Made by a program: the position numbers and the translations under genes. From Pseudomonadota bacterium (GTDB lineage Bacteria; Pseudomonadota; Alphaproteobacteria; Rhizobiales; Pleomorphomonadaceae), in contig JAGSYV010000001.1 in NCBI GenBank assembly GCA_018262505.1, forward strand, positions 1 to 58,181: DNA of 58,181 nt, read 5' to 3'. The notes beneath the pieces are model-generated. The model saw only the letters and a program-made list of their open reading frames with translations. It searched no databases and was not told the DNA's origin. Positions 6,953 through 15,857 of the stretch are shown piece by piece (positions within the stretch are counted from its first letter, which is position 1; each line of letters starts with the position of its first letter).

Positions 6953-8487
6953 CAATGCGCTCCACTGGTATCGATTGGCCCCTTCGGCTTGGGTGCCAGC
7001 CAAGGCAGCATGGCCGCCAACACGAAGACCACGGTGATGATCGAGAACATGTCGAGCGTGGCCAGGAGGACGCTCTGCTGCTCGACGATGCGGGAGAGGC
7101 TGGCGACGGCAACGTCATGCGAAGCGCCGCCCTCCATCATGCCGGCGATCACCTGATCGCTGTTGTGCATGGCGCTGACTAGTTCGGTCTGGTTGGTGCG
7201 CGCCGCGTTGGCCCAGCCGGTCTGGACCAGCGAGGTGGCGAAGGCGCCGGCCAGCGTGCGCATGAAGTTGGACAGGCCGGCGGCGTTGGCCTGTTCCTCC
7301 GGACTGACGCTGGCAATGGCAAGGCCGGTCACGGGCACGAAGAACATCACCATGAACGGCCCGGTGAGCAGCGTCGGCCAGGCCATCTGCGCGAACGTCA
7401 CGTCTGAATTGAAGCTCATGCGCCAGGCCGTCATGGCGCCGAGGCCGAGGATGCCGATCGACAGGATGGCGCGCGGATCGAACTTTTCCGTCGCCTTGCC
7501 GACGATCGGCGCCGAGGTGAGAGCCAGTATGCCCATGATGCCAGTGGCATAGCCGGCCCAGGTGGCCGTATAGCCCATGTTCTGCTGCAGCCACAGCGGC
7601 AGGATGACGATGGACGCAAAGAAGGCCGCGAAGCCGCCGGCAAAGGTGACGGCCGCCGCCGTGAAGCCGCGATAGCGGAAGATCCTGAGATCGACGATCG
7701 GCTGGGACTCGGTGAGTTCGTAGATCACGAAGGCGAGGAAGCCGATCACCGCGACGACGGCGAGCACCTGGATTTCGGGGGCGGCGAACCAGTCGTTGTT
7801 GCGCCCCTCGTCGAGCATGATCTGCAAGGCCCCCACCCAGAGCACCAGCAGCGCCAGGCCGATCGTATCGATGCGCGCCTTGCCGGTCGGATCGGGCTGC
7901 CCCAGCGTGGCGAAGAACACAATGGCGCCGCCCACCACGGCGATCGGAACCTTGATGAAGAAGATCCACTGCCAGCCGATGCCGTCGCAGATGATGCCGC
8001 CGAGAATGGGGCCGGCGATCGGACCGATCAGCGTCGTCATCGCCCAGATGACCGAGGCGATGGTGGCCTGCTTGGGCGGAAAGATGCGCATCAGCAGCAT
8101 CTGCGACAGCGGCATGATCGGACCGCCGAACAGGCCCAGCAACACGCGTCCGCCGATCAGCATGCCCAGGGATTGCGAGAAGCCGCAAAGCATCGAAATG
8201 GCGGCGAAGCCGAAATAGCAGACAAGGAAGACCCGCATGGCGCCGAACCGCCGGCTGAGCCAGCCGGTGAGCGGCACGGTGATCGCCTCGGCCACCGCGT
8301 AGGAGGTGATCACCCAGGAACCCTGCGATGCCGACACACCGACCGAGCCGGCAATGGTCGGCACCGACACGTTGGCGATGGTGCTGTCGAGCACGACCAG
8401 AAAGTTGCCGGCGCCGATGGCGAGCGCCGCCACCATCAGGCGGGCGCCCGTCAGCGGGGCGGCGTGTTCCAGGGCAGGCGCGGTCAT
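6952..8487 (-). CDS. emrB: DHA2-family MFS multidrug transporter (EmrB-like)
   Basis: A 511-residue major-facilitator drug:H+ antiporter with the 14-helix layout of the EmrB/QacA group. Typical motifs are present: LDSTIANVSVPTIAG in helix 1, and the motif-A-like GWLSRRFGAMRVFL after helix 2. It would pump drugs or other amphipathic compounds across the inner membrane, handing them to the adjacent adaptor and outer-membrane channel. It lies 73 bp downstream of the adaptor gene and is coupled to the following hypothetical gene. Confidence 0.93.
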   Translation of the reverse strand: MTAPALEHAAPLTGARLMVAALAIGAGNFLVVLDSTIANVSVPTIAGSVGVSASQGSWVITSYAVAEAITVPLTGWLSRRFGAMRVFLVCYFGFAAISMLCGFSQSLGMLIGGRVLLGLFGGPIMPLSQMLLMRIFPPKQATIASVIWAMTTLIGPIAGPILGGIICDGIGWQWIFFIKVPIAVVGGAIVFFATLGQPDPTGKARIDTIGLALLVLWVGALQIMLDEGRNNDWFAAPEIQVLAVVAVIGFLAFVIYELTESQPIVDLRIFRYRGFTAAAVTFAGGFAAFFASIVILPLWLQQNMGYTATWAGYATGIMGILALTSAPIVGKATEKFDPRAILSIGILGLGAMTAWRMSFNSDVTFAQMAWPTLLTGPFMVMFFVPVTGLAIASVSPEEQANAAGLSNFMRTLAGAFATSLVQTGWANAARTNQTELVSAMHNSDQVIAGMMEGGASHDVAVASLSRIVEQQSVLLATLDMFSIITVVFVLAAMLPWLAPKPKGPIDTSGAH

Positions 8488-8560
8488 GGTGTCACCTCAG
8501 GCAACTCCGGCAAAAGGGTTTGCGGTTTTGCGTCAGGAACTGCGGAGCAAAGAGATAAAT

Positions 8561-9715
8561 TTACTCGGCAAGCGCGATGTCGGCGGTCATGGACAGGCCG
8601 ACCTGCAGCGGATGCGCGCGAAGTTCGACCGGATCGAGCGCGATGCGCACCGGCAGGCGCTGCACCACCTTGATCCAGTTGCCGGTGGCGTTCTGAGCCG
8701 GAACCACCGAGAAGGCGGCACCGGTGCCGCCGGAGAAGCCGATCACCGTGCCGGTAAACGGCACGCTGCTGCCGTAGAGGTCGGAGGTGAGCGTCACCTT
8801 CTGGCCAGCCTTGACGTGGGCGAGCTGCACTTCCTTGTAGTTGGCGTCGACATAGGCGGCCTCGAGCGGCACCACCACCATCAGCGTCATGCCCGGCTGC
8901 ACGCGCTGGCCGACCTGCACCTGACGGCGCGAGATGACGCCATCGACCGGCGCCCGCATCACCGTGCGTTCCAAGTTGACCTTGGCCTGATCGCGCGTCG
9001 AACGGGCGGCGAGCACTTCCGGATTGTCGTCGATGCCGACCCCGGAAATCATGGCGGCGTTGGCTTCCTTGGCGGCGGCGGCAGCGTCGCGGGCGGCGAC
9101 GGCGCCGGCAGCGCCGGCCCGGGCGGACGCCATGTTCGCCTCGGTGGTCTTGAGCGCCGTCTCGACGGCGGTGACCTCGTCACCCGACACCGAACCCTTG
9201 TCGGCCAGCGTCTTGCGGCGATCGAGATCGATCCTGGCCTTTTCGTAGTTGGCCTGGGCGGAGGCGAGCTGGGCGGCGGCTTGTGCCTGATCCGCCTCGC
9301 GACCGGCGATTTGCGCCGACAGTGCCCTGTCGTTAGCGATCAGGGCGGTCACGCGGCGGATGGCGCTCTGGTAGTTGGCTTCCGCCAACGCAAGCGCCAG
9401 CTTGGCATCGGTATCGTCGAGACGGACGAGCACGTCACCCTTCTTGACCGCCTGAGTATCGCTGACCAGCACGTCGGTGACCGGCGCCGCCACCAGCGGC
9501 GTGATCTGCGCCACGTCGGCACCGACATAGGCATTGTCGGTGATGGCGTGCTTGGACGCATAGAGCGTGTCATAGGCGTAATAGCCACCGCCACAGGCGG
9601 CCACGGCGAGCAACAGGCCGAGGAACAGCGGGCCGCGCTTCTTGGGGTTGACGGCGGCCTCGGCGGCCGGGCTGACGTGGTCGACGTCGGCGTCGATCTT
9701 GCGCATGTCGTTCAC
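8561..9715 (-). CDS. emrA: HlyD/EmrA-family membrane fusion protein
   Basis: A periplasmic adaptor of about 384 residues with one N-terminal membrane anchor (LFLGLLLAVAACGGGYYAYD), a biotinyl-lipoyl-like half motif (AYVGADVAQITPLVAAPVTDVLV), a long coiled-coil hairpin rich in Ala/Gln/Glu, and the second lipoyl half (RAPVDGVISRRQVQVGQRV). GTG 9715 is preferred: it overlaps the upstream stop (GTGA) and has GGAG 8 bases upstream; ATG 9706 is the alternative. It links EmrB to the outer-membrane factor. Confidence 0.92.
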   Translation of the reverse strand: MNDMRKIDADVDHVSPAAEAAVNPKKRGPLFLGLLLAVAACGGGYYAYDTLYASKHAITDNAYVGADVAQITPLVAAPVTDVLVSDTQAVKKGDVLVRLDDTDAKLALALAEANYQSAIRRVTALIANDRALSAQIAGREADQAQAAAQLASAQANYEKARIDLDRRKTLADKGSVSGDEVTAVETALKTTEANMASARAGAAGAVAARDAAAAAKEANAAMISGVGIDDNPEVLAARSTRDQAKVNLERTVMRAPVDGVISRRQVQVGQRVQPGMTLMVVVPLEAAYVDANYKEVQLAHVKAGQKVTLTSDLYGSSVPFTGTVIGFSGGTGAAFSVVPAQNATGNWIKVVQRLPVRIALDPVELRAHPLQVGLSMTADIALAE

Positions 9716-11160
9716 GACTGCTTCTCCATGCTGCGGAACCCGCCGCCGAGGGCGCGAACCATTGCGATGTCCAGGGTAAAGGCGCGGGCCTGCAGCGTGG
9801 CAGCGGCCCGACGGGCAGTGATCAGGGCGTCCTCGGCGGTCAGCACTTCCAGATAGGTGGCAAGGCCACCGTTGTAGCGGTCGCTGACGACGCGCCACGC
9901 CTTCTCGGCGGCGGCCACCGAACGCTGGGTTTCCGCGAGCTGACGGGCGAGTTGGCGCTTGCTCACCACGGCATCCGCCACCCGGTGCAGCGCCTCGGTC
10001 AGCGTCTGATCGTAGGTGGCAACGGCGATTTCATATTGCGACACGGCGGAGCGTTCGCCAGCGCGCAGGCGGCCGCCGTCGAAGATCGGCAGCGAGATGG
10101 CCGGGCCGATCGAACCCAGCGTCGAACCGGGGTCGGTGAGCATGTTGAGGCCGAGCGCCTGCTTGCCGATCATCGCCGCCAGATTGACGTTGGGATAATA
10201 GGCCGCCTTGGCGGCGTCGATATCCTTGGAGGCAGCCTCGGCGGTATAGCGGGCCGCCAGGATATCGGGGCGACGCCCCAGGAACTCCAGCGGCAGGCTC
10301 TGGGGAACGCCGGTGAAGCGCCCACCCCGCACCCTGGGACGATCGATGGACAGGCCACGATCCGGCCCGGCGCCGAGCAGCGCCGCCAACTGGTTCTTGG
10401 CAAGGCCGATGCCCTCGTCGATCTCGGCGAGCTGCGCCTCGGCGCCGGCTTCCGCCGAGCGCGAGCGTTCCAGCGCGCCTTCGTTCTCAAGGCCCTTGCC
10501 GTAGCGGTCGCTCATCAGCGACAAGGTCTGCTTGCGCACGCTGATGGCGCTGACCGCGCTGTCGCGATCGGCATAGAGCGAGGCAAGATGCCCGTAGACG
10601 TCGGCGATGCCGGTCGAAAGGGCAAGGCGCGTGGCAGCGGCTTCCGCTTCGGCAGCGGCTGCCTTGCCCTTGGCGGCGGCCAACGACGCCCGGTTCTTGC
10701 CCCAGAAGTCGATTTCCCAGTCGAACGACAGCGAGCCGGTACCCGCGTCCTTCCAGCCCTTGGGCACGAAGTCCTTGCCGATCAGATAGTTGTAGGATTG
10801 GCGCTCGTTGTCGGCCTTGGCGGAAGCGCCGATGGTGGGCAGCAGCGAGGCCTGAGAGGCGCCGACGCCGGCATAGGCCAGCGCTACGCGCGCGGCGGCG
10901 ATCCGCATGTCGGACGCGCCGGCAAGGCCTTCGCCGATCAGCGTCGCCAGTTGCGGGTCGCCATAGGCCTGCCACCAGTTTTCCGCCGGCCAGGCCGCGT
11001 TTTTCGCGGCAGCGAGGCTCTTGTCAGCGGCGTAGCCCGACATCGGCTTCACCGAGGAAACGGTCGCATTCTCCGGCAGCATGGCGCAGCCGCCATAAAG
11101 CGCCGACACAAAAAGCAGAATGCCTGTGGAATAGCCCCTTGGTCCCAGCCTCGAATGCAT
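9712..11160 (-). CDS. NodT-family outer-membrane efflux lipoprotein
   Basis: A 482-residue TolC-like outer-membrane factor. The N-terminus is a lipoprotein signal ending in the lipobox LYGGC (Cys at about 26), followed by the NWWQAYGDPQLATLI segment typical of NodT/OprM proteins and two repeats of OEP helices. First gene of the efflux operon; the outer-membrane channel of the tripartite pump. Promoter and TetR operator lie directly upstream. Confidence 0.93.
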   Translation of the reverse strand: MHSRLGPRGYSTGILLFVSALYGGCAMLPENATVSSVKPMSGYAADKSLAAAKNAAWPAENWWQAYGDPQLATLIGEGLAGASDMRIAAARVALAYAGVGASQASLLPTIGASAKADNERQSYNYLIGKDFVPKGWKDAGTGSLSFDWEIDFWGKNRASLAAAKGKAAAAEAEAAATRLALSTGIADVYGHLASLYADRDSAVSAISVRKQTLSLMSDRYGKGLENEGALERSRSAEAGAEAQLAEIDEGIGLAKNQLAALLGAGPDRGLSIDRPRVRGGRFTGVPQSLPLEFLGRRPDILAARYTAEAASKDIDAAKAAYYPNVNLAAMIGKQALGLNMLTDPGSTLGSIGPAISLPIFDGGRLRAGERSAVSQYEIAVATYDQTLTEALHRVADAVVSKRQLARQLAETQRSVAAAEKAWRVVSDRYNGGLATYLEVLTAEDALITARRAAATLQARAFTLDIAMVRALGGGFRSMEKQS

Positions 11161-11173
11161 GCGGCACCTATAT

Positions 11174-11190
11174 AACCGTACAGTACGGTT
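11174..11190. promoter_or_regulatory. palindromic operator between efflux operon and tetR
   Basis: Perfect 17-bp palindrome AACCGTAC-A-GTACGGTT, 14 bp upstream of the outer-membrane gene start and 70 bp from the tetR start, embedded in an AT-richer patch (TATATAA, TTATAAAA). Location and symmetry are typical of a TetR-family operator controlling both directions. Confidence 0.75.
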
Positions 11191-11259
11191 TAGTTATAAA
11201 AGTCACTTGCGGGCGTCAAGTCGGAAACCTACGTTGACGATCACAAGTGGGAGACCGGT

Positions 11260-11859
11260 ATGCGATCGAAGACCGATGAGAAGCGAAACGCCATCATCGC
11301 GGCTGCGACGGAAGTGTTCGAGGAGGTGGGCTACCAGCGCGCCAGCATGGCGATGATCGCGGCACGGCTCGGCGGGTCCAAAGCGACGCTCTATGGCTAT
11401 TTCCATTCCAAGGAACAGCTGTTCGCCACCGCGGTAACCTCGGCTCTAGAGGAAACCGGCGAGGAGACCATGGCTGCGCTCGCCTCGGAAGGCGACATCG
11501 CGACGGTCCTCACACACTACGGACAGCTCTATCTGGACCTCGTCACACAGCCGGAAATCCAGGCCATCCTGCGCACTGTCCTGAGCGAGGGGCAGAACAG
11601 CACCCTGGGTCGCGAGGTCTACGCGCTCGGCCCCCAGCGCGGCATCGACAACCTGACCGACTTCTTCCGAAAGCGAGCCGCCGCAGGAGAAATCGAGCTC
11701 GCATCGGCGGAGGTCGCCGCCTTGCATTTCAAGGCCCTGGTGGAAGCCGGCGTCACCGAGGCGCGCCTCTATGGGCTGGCCAACGTCAGAGACAAAAGCG
11801 AGGCGGTCGAAACCGCCGTCGCGGCCTTCATGAAGATCTACCGCAGGCCCCGGGTTTGA
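11260..11859 (+). CDS. TetR/AcrR-family transcriptional repressor
   Basis: A 199-residue regulator. The N-terminal helix-turn-helix is clear (residues about 8-54: IIAAATEVFEEVGYQRASM, then GGSKATLYGYFHSKEQLF). The C-terminal helical ligand domain resembles TetR_C of the AcrR/AefR type. Divergent from the efflux operon with a perfect palindrome between them, so it most likely represses the pump and itself until a substrate binds. Confidence 0.92.
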   Translation: MRSKTDEKRNAIIAAATEVFEEVGYQRASMAMIAARLGGSKATLYGYFHSKEQLFATAVTSALEETGEETMAALASEGDIATVLTHYGQLYLDLVTQPEIQAILRTVLSEGQNSTLGREVYALGPQRGIDNLTDFFRKRAAAGEIELASAEVAALHFKALVEAGVTEARLYGLANVRDKSEAVETAVAAFMKIYRRPRV

Positions 11860-11947
11860 GTGAGCTCAACAAACCAAAGTTCAATCCAAACATGCAGGCC
11901 GTCTCGATAGAATTGCCCGACACAGGACAACCAAAGAAAGTCGCCAA

Positions 11948-12229
11948 ATGCCAACGGCCGACGATTTCAGAGTTGAGCTGACGGGTATTCTCCAGCGAGC
12001 CGAACTGCAGGGACGACCGCACGTTGAGATAAACGCAGGCGAGCTGCATCGCTCCGTTGGTGGTTACCCGTCCAGGGAAGGTAATCAGCACGCCATGCCG
12101 TCCTGTTGCGGCGTCATGCGCGGCGAACTCGAGGCGGGAAAGGCCGAGATCATTTACACGCCGGAAAGCGGGAACGGCGCATCGCTGACCATCAGGTATT
12201 ACCTGCCGAGATTACATCTGCGCAATTAG
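11948..12229 (+). CDS. small conserved protein, function unknown
   Basis: A 93-residue protein with a conserved-looking core: VEINAGELHRSVGGYP (about 26-41), HAMPSCCGVMRGEL (about 48-61) and a final GNGASLTIRYYLPR. Short proteins with this core are widespread in proteobacteria and sometimes lie beside HNH or restriction-type genes (recollection, not searched). The paired Cys and His could bind metal. No clear ribosome site; no operon partner. Function unknown. Confidence 0.65.
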   Translation: MPTADDFRVELTGILQRAELQGRPHVEINAGELHRSVGGYPSREGNQHAMPSCCGVMRGELEAGKAEIIYTPESGNGASLTIRYYLPRLHLRN

Positions 12230-12374
12230 ATCGCAATCGTCTTGCAATGGCCGGATGTTTCGCGAGCAGGAGTCGGCTAAGCCCCTTCCCATTTGTCGAA
12301 GCGCGGCCGAATGATTACATCTGCGACACTTTCGCATTTCCCTCCTCGCCTGCCTGCCGGCAGCCGGAGACATC

Positions 12375-12857
12375 ATGACCGACACGGACGCGCCGCGACG
12401 CGGCATTCCCATGGGATCGATCGACGAGGACAGCATCCACGCGCTGGTCCATGGCTTCTACGGCAAGGTGATGGCCGACCCGGACCTCGTCGCCATCTTC
12501 GGCCGCGAAATCGCAAAGGACGCGTGGCCTGCCCACTTGGAGAAAATGTGCGCCTTCTGGTCGTCGGTGCTGCTGCGCTCGGGCCGCTATGATGGCCGGC
12601 CGATGCGGCCGCATATCCTGATCCGCGACATCGAGGACCGGCATTTCGAGCGCTGGCTGGCGCTGTTTGCCGAGACGGCGCGGCAGGTGTTCGACGAACC
12701 CGACGCCAACAGCGTCATCGCCACCGCCGAGCGCATCGGCCACAACTTCCGCCTCGCCCGCGCCCAGAACCGAGGGCTCGACGACACCCGCATGGAGATG
12801 ATTCGCGCCGAGCCGGACGGCCCGCGCGACAAGGCCATCTGGAGCCCGCCACGGTAG
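12375..12857 (+). CDS. group III truncated haemoglobin
   Basis: A 160-residue truncated globin. The family features are visible: LVHGFYGKVMADPDLVAIFG for helices A-E start, WPAHLEKMCAFWSSVLL with the group III FW pair, and MRPHILI supplying the proximal His, then a conserved C-terminal helix HNFRLARAQN. Group III globins bind oxygen or nitric oxide; physiological role is poorly known. ATG 12375 has GGAG 5 bases upstream. A 13-bp direct repeat (GATTACATCTGCG at 12210 and 12313) lies upstream. Confidence 0.87.
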   Translation: MTDTDAPRRGIPMGSIDEDSIHALVHGFYGKVMADPDLVAIFGREIAKDAWPAHLEKMCAFWSSVLLRSGRYDGRPMRPHILIRDIEDRHFERWLALFAETARQVFDEPDANSVIATAERIGHNFRLARAQNRGLDDTRMEMIRAEPDGPRDKAIWSPPR

Positions 12858-12871
12858 CGTTCGGATCTTCC

Positions 12872-13333
12872 TCAGCCACGCCCTCGGTAGGTCGCAACAC
12901 CCTGATCGGGCAGCCAGAGATCCTTCGGCGGGGCGCCGGTCTGCCAGAAGACGTCAATCGGGATGCCGCCGCGCGGATACCAGTAGCCGCCGATCCGGAG
13001 CCAGCGCGGCGCGAGGCGCTCGACCAGCCGCCGCGCGATCATGATGGTGCAATCCTCATGAAACGAGCCGTGGTTGCGGAACGACGTCAGGAAGAGCTTC
13101 AGGGACTTGGATTCGACGAGCCATTGATCGGGCACGTAGTCGATCACCAGATGCGCGAAGTCGGGCTGGCCGGTGACCGGACAGAGCGAGGTGAACTCCG
13201 GCGCGGTAAAGCGGGCGAGATAATCGATATCCGGATGCGGATTGGGCACCCGGTCGAGGATCGCCTCTTCGGGCGAAACGGGCGTTGCAGTCGCCTTCCC
13301 AAGCTGATGGGCGCCCGTTGCATCACTGGTCAT
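12872..13333 (-). CDS. queF: NADPH-dependent 7-cyano-7-deazaguanine reductase
   Basis: A 153-residue unimodular QueF that reduces preQ0 to preQ1 in queuosine synthesis. The catalytic Cys51 and Asp58 lie in [13 protein letters not shown], and the substrate-binding [15 protein letters not shown] motif follows at about 74-88. Length fits the short (YkvM-like) class. ATG 13333 has GGGAG 8 bases upstream. Convergent with the globin gene; no queuosine partner adjacent. Confidence 0.96.
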   Translation of the reverse strand: MTSDATGAHQLGKATATPVSPEEAILDRVPNPHPDIDYLARFTAPEFTSLCPVTGQPDFAHLVIDYVPDQWLVESKSLKLFLTSFRNHGSFHEDCTIMIARRLVERLAPRWLRIGGYWYPRGGIPIDVFWQTGAPPKDLWLPDQGVATYRGRG

Positions 13334-13451
13334 TTCAGGACTCCCTTAAGCGACTTGGCTCTCAAGCCGAGAAAGCCAGACGCTAATTGAAAAGGGACTG
13401 AAATTCAAAATCTGGCTTTCAGCTTGACCATGACACCTGCGGGACTGGCTC

Positions 13452-14978
13452 TCAGGCCGGTACGGTCATGAAGTTGGCAAATATCTCCAGATCTTCCTGT
13501 TCGACGGGAACTCCTTCAACTCGGTTCCGTCCCTTGCGTTTGGCCAGATACATGCAGCCGTCGGCCCGCGAGATCGCCATCAACGGGCTGTCGCCGGGGT
13601 AGGCGGTCGCATAACCAATACTGACCGTGCAAACCTGGCGGGCGGAATAGAGATGCGGAATGCCTATCTCTTCAATGGCTTTTCGTAGTCCTTCCAGATG
13701 CTGTTCCAGCTTCTCCGAATCCGTCTCCGCCAGAATGAGAGTGAATTCCTCGCCGCCATACCGCGCGGCGATCTCGTCGGCGCGACGGGCGAATTTCCGG
13801 ATCGTCGGGCCGATCAGCTGCAGAACATCGTCTCCCGTGGCGTGCCCGTAATGATCGTTGAACAACTTGAATTCGTCGATGTCGATCATGACGACGGTAA
13901 AGCCGGCGCCGTGGCGCTTCAATCGGCTGAGACTGTCCTGCAGGAACTTGTCGAGCGCTCGCCGATTGGCGAGACCGGTCAGCGCGTCGCTGTGGACGGA
14001 CTCCTCCAGGCTGTCGAGCATCATGTTGACCGAGCGGCCGACCAGAGCCAGATCGGACAACAGGAGTTTCTGCTTGACGCGCGATGTCCAGTCGCCGGCG
14101 GCGACGCGTTCGGCGACGTGGACCATCTGCCTCAGTCCCCGCAGCACGAGCCATTCGAGCAAAAACAGCATGATCGACACGATGCCGACGGCAACGAGGC
14201 CGACCAGCACGAGCTGCTTGATCATCTCCTTGGTAGCGGCGTCCTGAATTTTCTCCGTCGAGACCGCGAAGGCTATCCGGTCGGACGTCCCGGTTAGCGT
14301 TGTCACGCCGAACACTTCACTGCCCGCCCCGTAGGTTCCCGGCATGATGAGCCCGGTTCCCAGTTCGGCCAAACGTTTGGCGGTGACATCCGAAAGGGGG
14401 CTTTTGCTCTCCGACAGCGGCCCGCCGCTGAGAATCTTGCCATCAGCATCCATGAGCATGGCGTAGGTGAGTGGAAGATCAAACTGACCGAGCACCATCT
14501 GGTGCAGATAGGACGTGTTGAGGGCGACCGCCAGCACGAAGTCCACATGATCGCCGGAGCGGATTGCCTTGGCTGACTGGGTAATCACCTTCCCGGTAAT
14601 GCGGCTCAGGATGAAATTGCTCCAGACGACTTTGTCCGAGGCAAACGCTTCTGAGAAATACTCCCTGTCGCCAACATAAATGCCGATCGCCTTGGGGTCC
14701 GACGAACAGTAAATGACACCATAAGGCGAAATGAGAGAGATCCGCTCCACCTTCTGCTGGATTTCCAGGATACGCAACATGCTCTCGTTGCAGAGCTGAG
14801 GCGAAATATACTTGAGATCCTTGGAGAGCGCTATTGTCTCCGATAGCCGCTCGACTTCGAGACGCGCCTCGACGAAAGCCTTCTGGCTACGGGCCAGCGA
14901 GATCAGCATGCTCTGATTGATGGCTTCAAGCTGCCTCGCCATATCGGGATTGCGTGCGCATGAACTCGCCGACCACAA
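13452..14978 (-). CDS. CSS-motif diguanylate cyclase, N-terminus apparently frameshifted
   Basis: About 490-508 residues that make cyclic-di-GMP. Order: periplasmic sensing domain with a CSS motif (CNESMLRIL and YCSSDP), membrane helix (LVLVGLVAVGIVSIMLFLL), HAMP-like linker (MVHVAERVAAGDW), GGDEF domain with active site GGEEF and DALTGLANRRAL. CSS proteins need an N-terminal membrane helix; this frame lacks one and opens only with TTG 14978. Just upstream, in another frame, ATG 15042 encodes MFRLLKTRIVILAAVFLGLV and on to VVGEFMR, exactly such a helix, ending near 14957. One extra base around 14955-14985 would explain this. GGEEF is an active-site variant. If the frameshift is real, the sensor half would lose its membrane topology. 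Confidence 0.8.
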   Translation of the reverse strand: MWSASSCARNPDMARQLEAINQSMLISLARSQKAFVEARLEVERLSETIALSKDLKYISPQLCNESMLRILEIQQKVERISLISPYGVIYCSSDPKAIGIYVGDREYFSEAFASDKVVWSNFILSRITGKVITQSAKAIRSGDHVDFVLAVALNTSYLHQMVLGQFDLPLTYAMLMDADGKILSGGPLSESKSPLSDVTAKRLAELGTGLIMPGTYGAGSEVFGVTTLTGTSDRIAFAVSTEKIQDAATKEMIKQLVLVGLVAVGIVSIMLFLLEWLVLRGLRQMVHVAERVAAGDWTSRVKQKLLLSDLALVGRSVNMMLDSLEESVHSDALTGLANRRALDKFLQDSLSRLKRHGAGFTVVMIDIDEFKLFNDHYGHATGDDVLQLIGPTIRKFARRADEIAARYGGEEFTLILAETDSEKLEQHLEGLRKAIEEIGIPHLYSARQVCTVSIGYATAYPGDSPLMAISRADGCMYLAKRKGRNRVEGVPVEQEDLEIFANFMTVPA

Positions 14979-15042
14979 AGGGCACTAGGCCGAGGAAAAC
15001 CGCGGCCAGGATAACAATGCGGGTTTTGAGCAGCCTGAACAT

Positions 15043-15571
15043 GCGGTTCCAATAAGCGAGCGGGGTCAGCTCACCATAATTCGCAATTTATATATAAACT
15101 TCTAACTTATATTCGAGTCCCGACTCACTACTTTAATGCCGGGTAAATTGCTCCTAAAGCGAATACTATCGTAAGTATGTCATAATACCTACCAGCTTCT
15201 TCTTTCGAAGAAATTCGTCGAGAGATCAGCTTCGTTCCGTAACGATTTCATTTGAAGCGGCTATTCTGGACATGGTTCGTTCGCCGATCACATCGACAAA
15301 GGCGGAGGCACCGCGTCAGGCAGCCCCCCCCGGAAAGCGAGAACCGGCAGTCGAAGCAACTTGAGTTCTGCCCCGCCAGCTCCCTCGGCGCGGGCGACCG
15401 GCGTCATGGTTCGGCAGGACCAAATCGTTTTCAAACGCCCTGCCCGACAACCGGCCTACTCGGCGGCCTGAAGCATCATGCCTTCGATGAATCGCATACA
15501 GTACCCCGAGATAGGGCGCCATGACGCTTGCGCATCAATATCGCCGGCCACGGTAAAGACCGGGCGGCACC
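15043..15571. other. gene-poor spacer, left part
   Basis: No convincing gene. 15080-15190 is AT-rich and probably holds the promoter of the cyclase gene. A run of eight C lies near 15323-15331. On the minus strand 15468-15571 can encode a short peptide ending GYCMRFIEGMMLQAAE then stop, directly abutting the MITE-like element; it might be a gene remnant but is too short to assign. Confidence 0.5.
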
Positions 15572-15761
15572 GAGAGCCTGACTCAAAATTCGCTGGGGTG
15601 CGGTACATAGCGATGAATTCGAGAACCGGAGCGGAGCGAACTTAATGTTCGTGAGCACCGGAAGCGCAGAAATCGAAGTTCGGGCATCCGCCCGAGAAGT
15701 TACAGACTTTTCGGGCGGATGCCCAGGATGCCCGCCCCAGTAGAGTTTTGGGTCAGGCTCT
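15572..15761. mobile_element. MITE-like element with terminal inverted repeats
   Basis: 190 bp bounded by imperfect inverted repeats: left AGAGCCTGACTCAAAATTC, right (reverse) AGAGCCTGACCCAAAACTC, each followed within a few bases by CTGGGG. The ends resemble IS5-group termini. Inside are a perfect 14-bp stem (15682-15695 with 15711-15724, GGGCATCCGCCCGA) and a small CGAAC-TTAAT-GTTCG hairpin. No transposase fits inside and no target duplication is evident, so a non-autonomous or decayed element. Confidence 0.65.
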
Positions 15762-15857
15762 GAGACATCCTCTGTCACTCAGATGCCATACACGCAGTTC
15801 AGCCTTGTAGTTCCACTCCACCACCCGGCTTCAACAGGGATCGGCCGACCGCCCCTC

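Noticed and set aside
13334..13451. preQ1 riboswitch before queF
   Set aside because: No preQ1 aptamer pattern found; only loose stems such as AGCCAGA/TCTGGCT, whose role is unclear.
15468..15571. Truncated gene ending GYCMRFIEGMMLQAAE beside the MITE-like element
   Set aside because: Only about 35 codons and no recognised family; chance frames of this size are common at this GC content.
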